64,000 bases of DNA from JAKFWF01 sp963732635 (GCA_963732635.1 CAVTAL010000033.1:62001-126000), one strand, 5' to 3'; numbered from the stretch's first letter, positions 18,994 to 29,041 are shown. The notes: generated by a model from the letters alone, not told the origin. A program made the numbers and translations.

Positions 18994-19955
18994 CTTGTCC
19001 TCTTCGGATCGAGCAGGCTGCAGACGACATCGACGACCAGATTAACCGACAGCACGATGACCAGGAACACCACTGCGCAAGCCTGCACGACCGGATAGTC
19101 GCGGGCGAAGGCGCCATCGACCATCAGCGAGCCGATGCCGGAAACTCCGAAGATGCGCTCGATGACGACCACGCCGCCGAGAATGTACCGGATCTGCAAG
19201 CCGATGATCGTGATGTAGGGGATCAAGGCGTTGCGGAACACCCAATGCACGAAGATGTAGGCCGGCCGGAACCCGAACGACCGCGCCGCAACAACGTAGT
19301 CCTTGTTGCCCGCTTCCAGCAGCGACGTTCGCAAGGTCCGGGCGAACACTGCCGCGAGCGGCGCCGACACCGCCAGCGCCGGCAGGAATCCGGAATAGAG
19401 CGCCCCGGTGAGCGATACACCGGGCGCGGTGAACCCATAGGCGGGGAACAGGCCGAGGCCGAGCGCGAACACCAGGATCAAAACGTAGCTCAGCCAGAAG
19501 TCTGGCATCGAGATGCCGAGGGCGGCGAGCGACGTCGCGATCGTATCCCCGAGTTTGCCGCGCCTCAACGCTGCGATCGTGCCGGCGATCAGCGACAGAA
19601 ACACCGCGATCACCAATGCCATCAGGCCGATGAAGACGGTATTGGGCAGGCGGGCGGCAATCAGTCCGGAGATCTTGCGATCACTCGCCACAGTGAGCGA
19701 CAGACCGAAATCGCCCTGCATCACGCCTGCAAGCCAGCGTCCGTATTGCAAGGGCCAGGCGACATCCAGATTGTACTTGGCGCGAAAGGCTGCGACCAGT
19801 TCGGGCCGCGCGCTTTCGCCGAGTGCTGCCACGGCGGGATCGCCGGGCGCCGCCTTCATCACCAGGAAGACGACGACCGAACCGACCAGCACGGTGAGGA
19901 CGAGCGCCAGAAGGCGGCCTGCGACCAGTCTCGCCCACACCATGATCGTTGGCAC
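18990..19955 (-). CDS. Peptide-type ABC transporter permease (DppB/OppB type)
   Basis: 321-aa inner-membrane permease. It shows the DppB/OppB arrangement: N-terminal helix VLVGSVVVFLVMKAAPGDP, then ARPELVAAFRAKYNLD in the periplasmic loop, and LQYGRWLAGVMQGDFGLS, all highly typical. The coupling loop reads NKDYVVAARSFGFRPAYIFVHWVFRNALIP. The start is at 19955 (MPTIMVW) or at the in-frame ATG 19943. It lies 25 nt after the substrate-binding protein gene and overlaps the next permease gene by 4 nt. Confidence 0.93.
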   Translation of the reverse strand: MPTIMVWARLVAGRLLALVLTVLVGSVVVFLVMKAAPGDPAVAALGESARPELVAAFRAKYNLDVAWPLQYGRWLAGVMQGDFGLSLTVASDRKISGLIAARLPNTVFIGLMALVIAVFLSLIAGTIAALRRGKLGDTIATSLAALGISMPDFWLSYVLILVFALGLGLFPAYGFTAPGVSLTGALYSGFLPALAVSAPLAAVFARTLRTSLLEAGNKDYVVAARSFGFRPAYIFVHWVFRNALIPYITIIGLQIRYILGGVVVIERIFGVSGIGSLMVDGAFARDYPVVQACAVVFLVIVLSVNLVVDVVCSLLDPKRTR

Positions 19956-19980
19956 CTCCGGCCGGTCACCGACGCGTGTC

Positions 19981-21543
19981 CTAACCCAGGCTCATGTTGG
20001 CGAACTGGTCGCCCCAGTTGGAATAGGGCAGCTGCTTGAAGCCCTGCACCTTCTTCGTCATCAGGTTGTGCACGTTCGAGACGAACAGCGGCAGCACCGG
20101 CATGTCCTCGATCATGGTATTCTCGGCTTCCTTGTAGAGGGCCCCACGCTTGCCCTGATCCAGTTCGCGGCGAGCGCGGTCCAGCAGGTCGTCAACCTTG
20201 GGATTGGAGTAGCCGTAGAAGTTGCGCCAACCCTTGGTGTGGATGATGTCGTAGAGGTATTCGTCGGCGTCGAGGAGGCCGAGCCAGCCCCACACCGAGC
20301 CCTGGTAGTCGCCCGACTTGTGGCGCTGGAACACCGTGTTGGCTTCCGTCACCTGTACCGTGAACTTGGTGCCGAGCGTCTGATTGCACTGGGCGACGAA
20401 GACCTCGGCCATGCGCTTCCACCACGACTGACCCCAGGTCATGATCTCGGCTTCGGCGCCGTTCGGATATTTCGATTTGGCGAGTTCAGCCTTGGCTTTG
20501 GCCGGATCGAAGGTGCACAGCGGCCGGGTGTTGCCGCCGTAAGCGTAGGCGATCGACGGCGGGATCAGGCCGTGAGAGGTGACACCCTCGCCGAACAGCA
20601 CCGCGCGCACCATCGCGTTACGATCGAACGCCATCGAGCAGGCGCGCCGGAATGCCGGATCGTCGAACGGCGCCTTGCGATGGTTGAGCGAAATGAAGCG
20701 GCAGTTGAGCCCTGCCTGCTTCAACACCGTGATGGTCGCGTTCTTCTCCAGGTTCGGGATATCGGCGAACGGCGCCGTCGAGGTGAGGTCGATCTGGCCG
20801 CCGAGCAGCGCCGTGACACCGCTCGACTCTTCCGCGATCAACGGCATGTCGATGGTGCCGATCTTCGGCGCGCCGCCGAAGTAGCCGGGGAACGCCGCCA
20901 GCGATACGCGCTCGCCCGGCACCCAGTCCTTCAGCGCGTAGGCGCCCGTGCCGATCGGCTTCTTGCCGAAGTCGTCACCACCGGCCGTGGTCGCCTTGCG
21001 TGACAGGATCTGCGTGCCGGTCCGGCAGTTCGACAAAAAGGTCAGGAGTGGTGCGAAAGCCTCCTTGGTGACGATGCGAACCGTGGCCGGATCGGAAACC
21101 TCGATTGCGCTCAATGCCGAGACCTTGCTTTTATTGGGCGAGGCAAACTTGTCGTCGAGCAACCGCTCCAGTGTGAACTTGATGTCGTCGGCGGTCATTT
21201 CCGAGCCGTCGTGGAACTTCACCCCCTTGCGCAGCTTGAACTCAAGCGCATTGCCATCCGCCTTCACGCTCTCGGCAAGGTCGGGGACCGGGTTCGAATT
21301 GGCATCGAGCTTCATCAGGCCATTGTACAGTGCCCAGATGACATAGAACTCGGGGATCAGAGTGGCCTTACCGGGATCGAGTGTGTTGATGACGTTGTAG
21401 CCGGTGATGCCGGCCCGCAATGTCGGCGCCGCCTGCGCCCAGGCGTCGGTCGAAAACGGAAACCGAGTGGCAGCGATCGCCGCAGCCGAAGCACCGAGAA
21501 AGTCACGCCGCCGAAGTCCTGAAGGAAACCCGATCGCGCTCAT
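19981..21543 (-). CDS. Peptide-type ABC transporter substrate-binding protein (SBP family 5)
   Basis: 520-aa periplasmic receptor that sets the specificity of the importer. The N-terminus RRRDFLGASAAAIAATRF is a twin-arginine-type signal peptide ending near DAWAQA. The SBP_bac_5 core is plain: LEFKLRKGVKFHDGSEMTADDIKFTLERL at about 100-130 is the family signature, and FDRNAMVRAVLFGEG follows. First gene of the operon; the 154-nt gap to the divergent FAD oxidoreductase probably holds promoters for both. Related binding proteins accept dipeptides, oligopeptides or glutathione; the ligand cannot be assigned. Confidence 0.93.
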   Translation of the reverse strand: MSAIGFPSGLRRRDFLGASAAAIAATRFPFSTDAWAQAAPTLRAGITGYNVINTLDPGKATLIPEFYVIWALYNGLMKLDANSNPVPDLAESVKADGNALEFKLRKGVKFHDGSEMTADDIKFTLERLLDDKFASPNKSKVSALSAIEVSDPATVRIVTKEAFAPLLTFLSNCRTGTQILSRKATTAGGDDFGKKPIGTGAYALKDWVPGERVSLAAFPGYFGGAPKIGTIDMPLIAEESSGVTALLGGQIDLTSTAPFADIPNLEKNATITVLKQAGLNCRFISLNHRKAPFDDPAFRRACSMAFDRNAMVRAVLFGEGVTSHGLIPPSIAYAYGGNTRPLCTFDPAKAKAELAKSKYPNGAEAEIMTWGQSWWKRMAEVFVAQCNQTLGTKFTVQVTEANTVFQRHKSGDYQGSVWGWLGLLDADEYLYDIIHTKGWRNFYGYSNPKVDDLLDRARRELDQGKRGALYKEAENTMIEDMPVLPLFVSNVHNLMTKKVQGFKQLPYSNWGDQFANMSLG

Positions 21544-21697
21544 CTTGCTCTCCCCAAGCTGAAGTCCACCAAATAGAGGCTATCGGCGGTGCCGCCGGCC
21601 GTCAAACGGCGCGTTGCAGCTGCGATCCCGGACATGGCTGCCATGCAATCACCCGTCGATGCTGACCGGTCTTTCGTTTCTATGATCGCGTCGGGCC

Positions 21698-23251
21698 ATG
21701 GAGGCAAAGGTGCGCACACCAATCGAAAAACTCGATGCCGCGAAATTCGATGTCTGCGTGATCGGCGCCGGCGTGAACGGAGCCAGCACCGCGCAGCATC
21801 TGGCGGCTGCCGGATATGCGGTGCTCCTTGTCGAGAAATGCGACTACGGCTCGGGCTCGTCCAGCCGGTCGAGCCGGTTGCTGCACTGCGGTCTGCGCTA
21901 CCTGGCACCGGGGGCGTCGATGTTCGAGTTCTTCCGCCACCCGTCGCGACTGCGAACCGCCATGCGGATGGCGAAGCTCGCGATGGAAGCGCGCCGGCAG
22001 CTGGTGCTGACCGCGCCGGAGCGTGTGCGGCCGCTCAACTTCCATTTCCCGATCTGGAAGGAGTCGACCTATCGCCCCTGGCAGGTGAAGCTCGGCCTCG
22101 GGCTATTGGCCTCGATGGCGCCGATCGACGTACCGCTCGAGCAGCGGATGATCTCGCCGAGGGCCGCGAAGTCGCTCCCGCTGGTCGGCGACTTGCGCGA
22201 TTGGGATCGCCTGCAATCAATCGGCGCCTTCACCGAATACCAGTTCGAATGGCCCGAGCGTCTCTGTGTCGATGCCGTGCTCGATGCCGAACGGCTGGGG
22301 GCGAGCGTACGCAACTACACCGCCGCGACGAAAATGACCCGGCGCAACGAAGCCTGGGAAATCGAGCTCGCCGATGTCCAGACCGGCGGCACCGCGACCA
22401 TCGAAACCAAGCTCGTGCTCAACATGGCAGGGATCTGGATCGACAAGGTGAACAGCCAGTCGGGCGCCCCGCGCCCACGCAAGATCCTCGGCACCAAGGG
22501 CATCCACCTCATGGTGCAACTGCCGCCCGAGTGCGCTGACAGCGGCATCGTCACCTTCAACCGCAGGCAGGAGCCACTTTACTGCATCCCCTGGCGCGGC
22601 ATGCATTACTTCGGCCCGACCGAGACGGTCTACGAAGGCGACCTCGACGAGATCCGCGCCGAGGACGACGAAGTCGAAGGCCTGCTGGCGGAAGGCAACC
22701 ATTTGCTGCCCGGCCTGAAACTGAAGCGCTCCGACATACTGTTCACCTGGGCGGGTGTAAGGCCCTTGAGCTTCGATCCGGCACTGCCTATGGGCAAGCG
22801 CTCGCGCGATGTGCACGATCTGTCGGGCTCGGGCATGCCGGGTGTCTATGCCATGACCGCCGGCCCCGTGATGACGCATCGTTCGGCTGGCACCGAGATG
22901 GTCGATCTGGTGCGGCGCAAGCTTAAGGCGGGCAGGCCGGCACAAGCCGTGAACTATGGCGCGCGCACCTTCCCCGAAAATCAGAACTCCCCGCCCGTGG
23001 TCGACGACTGGACCGACGCCAAGCTCGCGGATCTCGCCTATGCCGCCCGCCACGAACATGCGACTAATCTCGTCGACCTGATGTTCCGCCGCGTCGGCGC
23101 CGGCTGGACCAGCACCATGGGGTTTAAGGCAGCCGACAAGGCAGCCGAGGCGGTGGCCGGTGTCTATGGCTGGAATGCCGCTCGCACGAAGAAAGAGGCG
23201 GACGACTACCGCGCCTATCTGCAGCGAATGCACTCGGTCCGCGACAATTGA
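21698..23251 (+). CDS. FAD-dependent oxidoreductase, glycerol-3-phosphate dehydrogenase (GlpD) like
   Basis: 517-aa DAO-superfamily flavoprotein. The FAD-binding motif DVCVIGAGVNGASTAQHLA is at about 18-36, followed by YGSGSSSRSSRLLHCGLRYL, which matches the GlpD segment that contacts FAD and substrate. The middle shows NMAGIWIDKV and GTKGIHLMV, also GlpD-like, and FTWAGVRPL before the C-terminal FAD contact. The extra C-terminal domain of about 100 residues agrees with GlpD length. Glycerol-3-phosphate is the default substrate, but no glycerol kinase or transporter is nearby, so another alpha-hydroxy substrate is possible. It is transcribed away from the peptide importer and followed by a HAD hydrolase gene 38 nt downstream. 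Confidence 0.85.
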   Translation: MEAKVRTPIEKLDAAKFDVCVIGAGVNGASTAQHLAAAGYAVLLVEKCDYGSGSSSRSSRLLHCGLRYLAPGASMFEFFRHPSRLRTAMRMAKLAMEARRQLVLTAPERVRPLNFHFPIWKESTYRPWQVKLGLGLLASMAPIDVPLEQRMISPRAAKSLPLVGDLRDWDRLQSIGAFTEYQFEWPERLCVDAVLDAERLGASVRNYTAATKMTRRNEAWEIELADVQTGGTATIETKLVLNMAGIWIDKVNSQSGAPRPRKILGTKGIHLMVQLPPECADSGIVTFNRRQEPLYCIPWRGMHYFGPTETVYEGDLDEIRAEDDEVEGLLAEGNHLLPGLKLKRSDILFTWAGVRPLSFDPALPMGKRSRDVHDLSGSGMPGVYAMTAGPVMTHRSAGTEMVDLVRRKLKAGRPAQAVNYGARTFPENQNSPPVVDDWTDAKLADLAYAARHEHATNLVDLMFRRVGAGWTSTMGFKAADKAAEAVAGVYGWNAARTKKEADDYRAYLQRMHSVRDN

Positions 23252-23289
23252 CGTTAGGCTGTCAATCCACCAATCAGGAGGCTCTCCAC

Positions 23290-24009
23290 ATGCGACTGTC
23301 GGATTTCAAGGCGCTGACCTTCGATTGCTATGGCACGTTGATCGATTGGGAAAGCGGCATGATCGCAGCGCTCGTGCCGCTGACGTCCAAGGTGACGCCC
23401 GGCCTCACCCGCAATGCGATCCTGGAAGCGCATGCCCGGCATGAATCAATGCAGCAGCGCTTCACACCGGCGAAGTCCTATCGCGAACTGTTAGCGGTGG
23501 TCTACAAACGCCTCGCCGACGAATGGCGCGTCGCCGTATCGTGGGAAGAATGCCTCGCCTATGGTCGCTCGGTCGGTGATTGGCCGGCGTTCCCGGATTC
23601 GGCTGTTTCCCTCCAGTACTTGAAGAAGCACTTCAAGCTCGTCATCCTGTCCAACGTCGACAATGCGAGCTTTGCGTCGAGCAACAAGCGGCTGCAGGTC
23701 GATTTCGATGCGATCTACGCCGCTGAAGACATCGGCACTTACAAACCCGACCTGCGCAATTTCGACTACATGCTGGAAAACCTGGCTTCCATCGGCGTTA
23801 AGAAGGCCGAGGTCCTGCATACCGCCGAGAGCATGTTCCACGACCATGGCCCCGCCAATAGGGTCGGCTTGAAGTCGGCCTGGATCTACCGCCGCCACGG
23901 CGACCAGGGGTTCGGTGCGACGATGAATCCCGGCGCCATGCCGCACTACGACTTCGTGTTCAACAGCATGGCCGAAATGGTCGCAGCGCATCAGGCCGAA
24001 CAGGGATGA
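23290..24009 (+). CDS. HAD-superfamily hydrolase, haloacid dehalogenase type II-like
   Basis: 239 aa. The nucleophile motif FDCYGTLIDWESG at about 11-23 is that of L-2-haloacid dehalogenases and related phosphatases. Motif II is VILSNVD, and a conserved Lys is in DIGTYKPDLRNF. The last motif, with an acidic group expected, reads HTAESMFHDHGPANRVGLKSAWIYRR, as in type II HADs of unknown substrate. ATG 23290 has AGGAGG 11 nt upstream; the frame extends to 23248 but without a better start. Probably co-transcribed with the GlpD-like gene, which could argue for a phosphatase role in the same pathway rather than dehalogenation. Confidence 0.85.
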   Translation: MRLSDFKALTFDCYGTLIDWESGMIAALVPLTSKVTPGLTRNAILEAHARHESMQQRFTPAKSYRELLAVVYKRLADEWRVAVSWEECLAYGRSVGDWPAFPDSAVSLQYLKKHFKLVILSNVDNASFASSNKRLQVDFDAIYAAEDIGTYKPDLRNFDYMLENLASIGVKKAEVLHTAESMFHDHGPANRVGLKSAWIYRRHGDQGFGATMNPGAMPHYDFVFNSMAEMVAAHQAEQG

Positions 24010-24353
24010 ATGCACGCCTTCGCTTCCGGCTGTAGTCCACACATGGTGCAGCGAATGATCAGGGAGGGGCCGACCGCAGATCGGTCCACCTCTCATCAAC
24101 TGCGTCAAACAAGTTCGCGATGCGGCTCCCAAAATTCCAGGGGCCACCAATATAGGGTTTCAGCGCCTCCCACAATACACTATCGTCGCCGGTGATGATC
24201 GGTTACAGCGATCCCATTTTCTGCAAGAGTTGATCGGCCGCGTATTCTTGTCGCAATGCGAGGCGCTGAAGTCGCTCGATCCGGCCCTCATTGCTGCACG
24301 TTGAATAGTTGAGCATTCAGCGTTCGACGCTGGCCCAACCGAGGACCACCGAT
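24010..24353. other. Intergenic region before cydA with possible minus-strand coding remnant
   Basis: No intact gene in 344 bases. On the minus strand about 24075-24190 translates without stops and looks protein-like (segments DDSVLWEALKPYIGG and WNFGSRIANLFDAVDERW); a second segment follows a stop near 24208. I do not recognise either. The cydAB promoter should lie here; no FNR-type palindrome was found. Confidence 0.25.
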
Positions 24354-25775
24354 ATGAACCAACTTGCCATCGACTTGGCGCGTTTTCAGTTCGCTTTCAC
24401 AGTGTCGGCGCACATCATTTTCCCGGCCTTCACAATCGGACTGGCAAGCTTTCTCGCCGTCCTCGAAGCCCTATGGCTCAAAACCGGGAATGCCACCTAC
24501 CTGCGCGTCTTCGACTACTGGATCAAGATCTTTGCCATTGTGTTCGGTATGGGCGTCGTTTCCGGCATCGTCATGAGCTACCAGTTCGGCACCAATTGGA
24601 GTGTGTTTGCCGACAAGACGGGGCCGATACTGGGACCGCTCATGGGATACGAAGTCCTCTCGGCATTCTTTCTGGAGGCTGGCTTCCTCGGCGTTATGTT
24701 GTTCGGCCTGAAACGCGTAGGCCCCCGACTGCATTTCTTCGCGACGCTGATGGTCGCGATCGGCACCCTGTTTTCCGCGTTCTGGATTCTCTCGGTCAAT
24801 TCCTGGATGCAGACGCCGGCAGGCTATGCGGTGAACGACCAGGGCCAATTCGTGCCTGACGACTGGTGGGCGATCGTGTTCAATCCTTCGTTTCCCTATC
24901 GCCTCGTGCACATGGTGCTGGCGGCCTACCTGACGACGGCCTTCGTCGTCGGCGCGGTCGGCGCGTGGCATCTATTGAAGAACAAGCGCGATGATGCTGC
25001 CAGGCTGATGTTCTCGATGGCGATGTGGATGGCCGTGGCAGTGACACCGATCCAGATCGCAGTCGGCGACCTGCATGGGCTCAACACGCTGCAATATCAG
25101 CCGATGAAGGTTGCGGCGATGGAGGGGCACTACGAGACAAGGGCTGGTGCTCCACTGATTCTGTTCGGGCTACCGAATAACGAGGCCGGCGAGACGCGCT
25201 TCGCCATAGAGATCCCGAAGCTCGGCAGCTTCATTCTGACCCATGATTGGAACGGCACCGTCAAAGGGCTGAAAGCGTGGCCGAAGGCGGACTGGCCGAA
25301 TGCAACGATCGTGTTCTGGAGTTTCCGCATCATGGTCGGCATCGGCTTCGCTATGCTCGCACTCGGCCTGTGGAGCCTGTACGCGCGCTGGCGCGGCAGG
25401 CTTACCGACGCGGCTTGGCTGCTTCGGGCGGCAATCGCCATGGGACCGTCAGGCTTCGCTGCGGTGCTCGCCGGCTGGATCACCACCGAGGTCGGCCGGC
25501 AGCCCTATACCGTCTACGGTCTGCTGCGCACCGCAGACAGCATCGCGCCGGTCGCAGCATCGGCGGTCGCAGCCTCACTGATGATGTTCGTGATCGTCTA
25601 CTTCGCCGTATTCGGCTCGGGCACCTTCTATATTCTGCAGCTGATGGCGAAGCCGGCGACCGGTGGGAACGATGGATTGAACCCACATCAACCCGTTCGC
25701 GCCGCCGGCATCATGCCCGCGCCTGCGCAATCGGTCGCAGCATCAGAAGCTGGTCGAGGGAGCAGTTCCACATGA
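24354..25775 (+). CDS. cydA: Cytochrome bd-type quinol oxidase subunit I (CydA/CioA)
   Basis: 473-aa heme-carrying subunit that oxidises quinol and reduces oxygen at high affinity. It begins MNQLAIDLARFQFAFTVSAHIIFPA, where His about 20 is the conserved axial ligand of heme b595. GRQPYTVYGLLRT corresponds to the GRQPW block after the quinol-binding loop. The loop itself (after about residue 240) is short, as in the CioA or cyanide-insensitive branch rather than E. coli CydA. The ATG at 24354 begins the conserved sequence; the frame extends upstream to 24309 without family similarity. The stop overlaps the cydB start (ATGA). A DUF2474-type small gene follows, also typical for CioAB. Confidence 0.95.
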   Translation: MNQLAIDLARFQFAFTVSAHIIFPAFTIGLASFLAVLEALWLKTGNATYLRVFDYWIKIFAIVFGMGVVSGIVMSYQFGTNWSVFADKTGPILGPLMGYEVLSAFFLEAGFLGVMLFGLKRVGPRLHFFATLMVAIGTLFSAFWILSVNSWMQTPAGYAVNDQGQFVPDDWWAIVFNPSFPYRLVHMVLAAYLTTAFVVGAVGAWHLLKNKRDDAARLMFSMAMWMAVAVTPIQIAVGDLHGLNTLQYQPMKVAAMEGHYETRAGAPLILFGLPNNEAGETRFAIEIPKLGSFILTHDWNGTVKGLKAWPKADWPNATIVFWSFRIMVGIGFAMLALGLWSLYARWRGRLTDAAWLLRAAIAMGPSGFAAVLAGWITTEVGRQPYTVYGLLRTADSIAPVAASAVAASLMMFVIVYFAVFGSGTFYILQLMAKPATGGNDGLNPHQPVRAAGIMPAPAQSVAASEAGRGSSST

Positions 25776-26776
25776 CGATCGACCTTCCCCTGGTCTGGGC
25801 GCTGCTGATCGCATTCGCGATCCTGGCCTACGTCGTTCTCGACGGTTTCGATCTCGGCGTCGGCATTCTATTTCCTTTCATCGAGGGCACACCCAATCGC
25901 AACACCGCAATGAACTCAGTGGTTCCGGTGTGGGACGGCAACGAGACTTGGCTCGTGCTCGGCGGCGGCGGTCTGTTCGCTGTCTTCCCACTTGCCTATG
26001 CCATCATCCTGCCGGCCCTCTATGCGCCAATTGTCGCCATGCTGCTTGGCCTCGTTCTGCGCGGCGTCGCGTTCGAGTTTCGCTGGAAAACCGAGCGAGG
26101 CAAGTTTCTGTGGGATTGGGCATTCGCTGGCGGCTCGATCGTCGCTGCCCTCGCGCAGGGCATCATGCTGGGCGCTATCATTCAGGGCATCAAGGTAGAA
26201 GGTCGCTCATACGCCGGCGGCTGGCTCGATTGGCTGACGCCGTTCAGCTTGATGACGGGGCTGGCGCTGGTCGTCGGATATGCGCTGCTAGGGGCCACAT
26301 GGCTGATTTGGAAGACTGACGGCGAGGTCCAGAGCCGCGCCTATGGCTTCGCACGAAAGCTGGCGCTGGCGCTGCCGTTCGCAATCGGCATCGTCAGCCT
26401 GTGGACCCCATTCCTCAACCCGCAGATCTTGGGGCGCTGGTTTGCCTGGCCGGCACTGCTGTTCGTTGCGCCAGTCCCCGTACTCACGCTTGCAGCGGCA
26501 ATGCGCCTGACGCTCGCGCTTCGCGACCGGAAAGAGGTCGCGCCGTTCCTGGCGACTCTTGCCCTTTTCATTCTGTGCTACATCGGCCTCGGCATCAGCC
26601 TCTATCCCAACATCGTGCCGCCCGGCATCTCGATATGGGCTGCGGCGGCGCCGGACAAGAGCCTTGCATTCCTGCTGGTCGGTGCGGTTTTCCTGATCCC
26701 GACGATCCTTGTCTACACCGCCTATTCGTACTGGGTTTTCCGCGGCAAGGTCGATAGCGAAGGCGGCTACCATTGA
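25772..26776 (+). CDS. cydB: Cytochrome bd-type quinol oxidase subunit II (CydB/CioB)
   Basis: 334-aa membrane subunit paired with CydA. The N-terminus MTIDLPLVWALLIAFAILAYVVLDGFDLGVGILFPF and NSVVPVWDGNETWLVLGGGGLFA are family hallmarks. About eight to nine membrane segments are visible. The ATG overlaps the cydA stop by 4 nt (ATGA), and the TGA overlaps the TTG start of the following 42-aa gene (TTGA), so all three are translationally coupled. Confidence 0.95.
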   Translation: MTIDLPLVWALLIAFAILAYVVLDGFDLGVGILFPFIEGTPNRNTAMNSVVPVWDGNETWLVLGGGGLFAVFPLAYAIILPALYAPIVAMLLGLVLRGVAFEFRWKTERGKFLWDWAFAGGSIVAALAQGIMLGAIIQGIKVEGRSYAGGWLDWLTPFSLMTGLALVVGYALLGATWLIWKTDGEVQSRAYGFARKLALALPFAIGIVSLWTPFLNPQILGRWFAWPALLFVAPVPVLTLAAAMRLTLALRDRKEVAPFLATLALFILCYIGLGISLYPNIVPPGISIWAAAAPDKSLAFLLVGAVFLIPTILVYTAYSYWVFRGKVDSEGGYH

Positions 26777-26901
26777 CACCGAGAAGCGACAGCACGCCCT
26801 CTCTCGTCAAACGGCTGCTTTGGTTCGTGGGGCTTTGGGCGACGAGCGTCGCGGCTCTGGCGGTCATCGCAATTGGAATTCGATGGGTGTTGCGCCCCTG
26901 A
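26773..26901 (+). CDS. DUF2474-like small membrane subunit of bd-type oxidase (CydX-like role)
   Basis: A 42-aa single-helix protein: a charged N-terminus, then KRLLWFVGLWATSVAALAVI as the start of one membrane helix, ending RWVLRP. The KRLLWFVGLW pattern is that of DUF2474 proteins encoded directly after cioB/cydB in many proteobacteria; by analogy with CydX they are thought to stabilise the oxidase. The start is a TTG that overlaps the cydB stop (TTGA at 26773-26776), with a purine-rich GAAGGCGG upstream. It is easily missed because of its length and start codon. Confidence 0.8.
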   Translation: MTPRSDSTPSLVKRLLWFVGLWATSVAALAVIAIGIRWVLRP

Positions 26902-27110
26902 CGACACACGGGCGAAGCGCGAACCGAAATCCGCCGTCATGCGCCAACCTGCGCCGCCAGCGCCCGCATGGCGAGACGGAATGAGATGGCAAACGCAAAC
27001 CTATCTCAAGGTATCGGTCGGGCGCGATCGCATTACATTCAGCGGCGTACTCCATCAATTCGTGCAGCCGTCTCGCAGAGACTCTGCGCACAGGTTCGAT
27101 CCGATCGCTA

Positions 27111-29041
27111 TCATGCAAGCGCCGCCGGCACCAGAAAACCGTCGAAGAATAGGGCCAGTTCATCGAAGGCATCGAGCGGCAGCACGTGCGCGACATACTG
27201 ATCGGGGCGCACCACGACCATACAGCCCCGCTCGCGATCGATCCCGCGCATGGCGAAAATATCGCCTACGCCCTTGTGATCGACGCAGAACACCTTCTCG
27301 TGGTCCTGCAGCCCGAGCTTGCCTTTGGTGGGCTTGAGCAGCGGCGGCATGCCTTCGTAAGGCAATTGATCGAAGGTCTGCTGAAACACCGCACGCAGGT
27401 CGATGAGGCTGTCGATGTCTTCGTCCTTTCGCGTGAACTTCACGACCGGTGACGCCGGATTTATCTCGAGCCAGTCCGTAAGCTTGCGAATTCCCGAACC
27501 AACCTCGGCACTGTCGCCCCGGCCAGCAAAGGCATATATCCGCCAACGGCCATCGGCCTCGGCGACATGGCCGAGCTGCATCTGCATGGCGTCGGCCACG
27601 CGCACCACCGGAGCGGAGTGAAACCTGCGGCCGATCGGCAGTCCCTTGGCGAGCGCCTGATGCGTGGGCGCGCCGACCAGATCGGATTGCGCGTACTGCA
27701 CCGCGAGCCCACCGGTGAATTCCAGGTTGTCCTTGAACAACCGCACGAAGCGCGGCTCATCGGTGTTGTCGAGCTCGGACTGTCCAGGCGGCGCCGACAT
27801 GATCCGCGCCCATTCGTGATCGGTATCGACCAGCCGCTTGGCTTCGACCCAGCGTTCGGCGGAGTAGGTCCGCAGCAAACTCGGTGCTGCCCGACCTTGC
27901 AAAACGTGAGCAAGTTTCCAGCCGAGATTGAAGGTGTCGCCCATCGACACGTTCATGCCTTGTCCGGCCTTGGGGCTGTGCGTGTGGCAGGCGTCGCCGG
28001 CCGTGAAGACGCGTGGGTTCCGAGTCGCGGTTTCGCCTTCGGGCACGTCGTCGAACCGGTCGGTGAGGCGATGGGCGATCTCATAGATCGACCACCACAC
28101 CACTTCCCTCACGTCGATCGTGTAGGGCCGCATGATCCGGTTGGCGGCTGCGATCATGTGATCGACGGTCAAGTTGCGATTGGTCACCCGCTCGTTCGGG
28201 TTGAGCTTGTCGAGCTCTACATACATGCGGAAAAGGTAGCCACCCTCGCGCGGCAGGATCAGCACGTTGCCCTCGTGGGCGGACGTGATCAGGCATTTCT
28301 GCCGGACATCAGGGAAATCTGTGTTGGCCAGAATATCCATCACGCCCCAGGCCTGATGCGCAGCGTCGCCGTGCAGTTCGCCGCCGATTGCCGCTCGCAC
28401 GTTCGAGCGCGCACCATCGCAACCGACGACGTATCTGGCGCGAACGACCCTGGTGTCGCCGGCATTGACCCCGGTGTTCTCCAAAGTCACGGACACCGGG
28501 TAGTCACTCGTGCCGGCATCGATCGGCCAAGTCTCGCAGGCCCCACGAATAGTCGGGTTCGAGACGCGACGGCGAATTGCGCATGACATCGAGAAACAGC
28601 TCGTGCACGCGCGCTTGGTTGATCAGCGTGTGCGGCATCTCGGACGAGTCGTCGGCGACATCCTGCACGCGACCGATGCGTTTGATGTGGGTCGGATTCT
28701 GCGGATCGGGCCGCCAGAAGTTGGTCTGGTTGACCCAATAGCTTTCGCGCTTGACCTTCTCGCCGAAGCCGAACGCCTGGAACATCTCCATCGAGCGGGT
28801 ATTGATGCCGTCGGCCTGGCCTTTTTCGATCGGTCCGGGCTTGCGCTCGACGATCATGGTGGTGATCTCGGGGAACCGCGACAGTTGCGCGGCAAGACAC
28901 AGACCGGCCGGACCACAACCGGCGATCAGCACGTCGACGTGGCTGGGCAACGGCCGGTAGGGGCCTGGCGCGCGCTGGCCCAGGAACAGCCTCCTTGATA
29001 TCCGGATCACCCGGACGAAACCCGTCCACATAGTACTGCAT
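27111..29041 (-). pseudogene. FAD aromatic hydroxylase, phenol 2-monooxygenase/3-hydroxybenzoate 4-monooxygenase type, frame interrupted twice
   Basis: Class A flavin monooxygenase of about 640 aa. The true N-terminus MQYYVDGFRPGDPDI (ATG 29041) and VLIAGCGPAGLCLAAQL (FAD) are as in MobA and phenol hydroxylases; GQADGINTRSMEMFQAFGF, then DGARSNVR and GDACHTHSPKAGQGMN (second FAD motif), follow. Frame breaks are at 28979-28981 (one surplus base in GGG) and at 28525-28528 (GGCC). Removing one base at each gives 643 codons including stop, with all segments joined smoothly (EAVPGQRAPG; RDLPIDAGTSDYP). It hydroxylates a phenolic ring using NAD(P)H and O2, probably in aromatic acid breakdown; the TTT transporter encoded just upstream supports an organic acid substrate. 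Exact substrate unknown. Confidence 0.87.

Noticed and set aside
22217..23233. 338-codon minus-strand open frame
   Set aside because: Antisense to the GlpD-like gene, which has clear FAD motifs.
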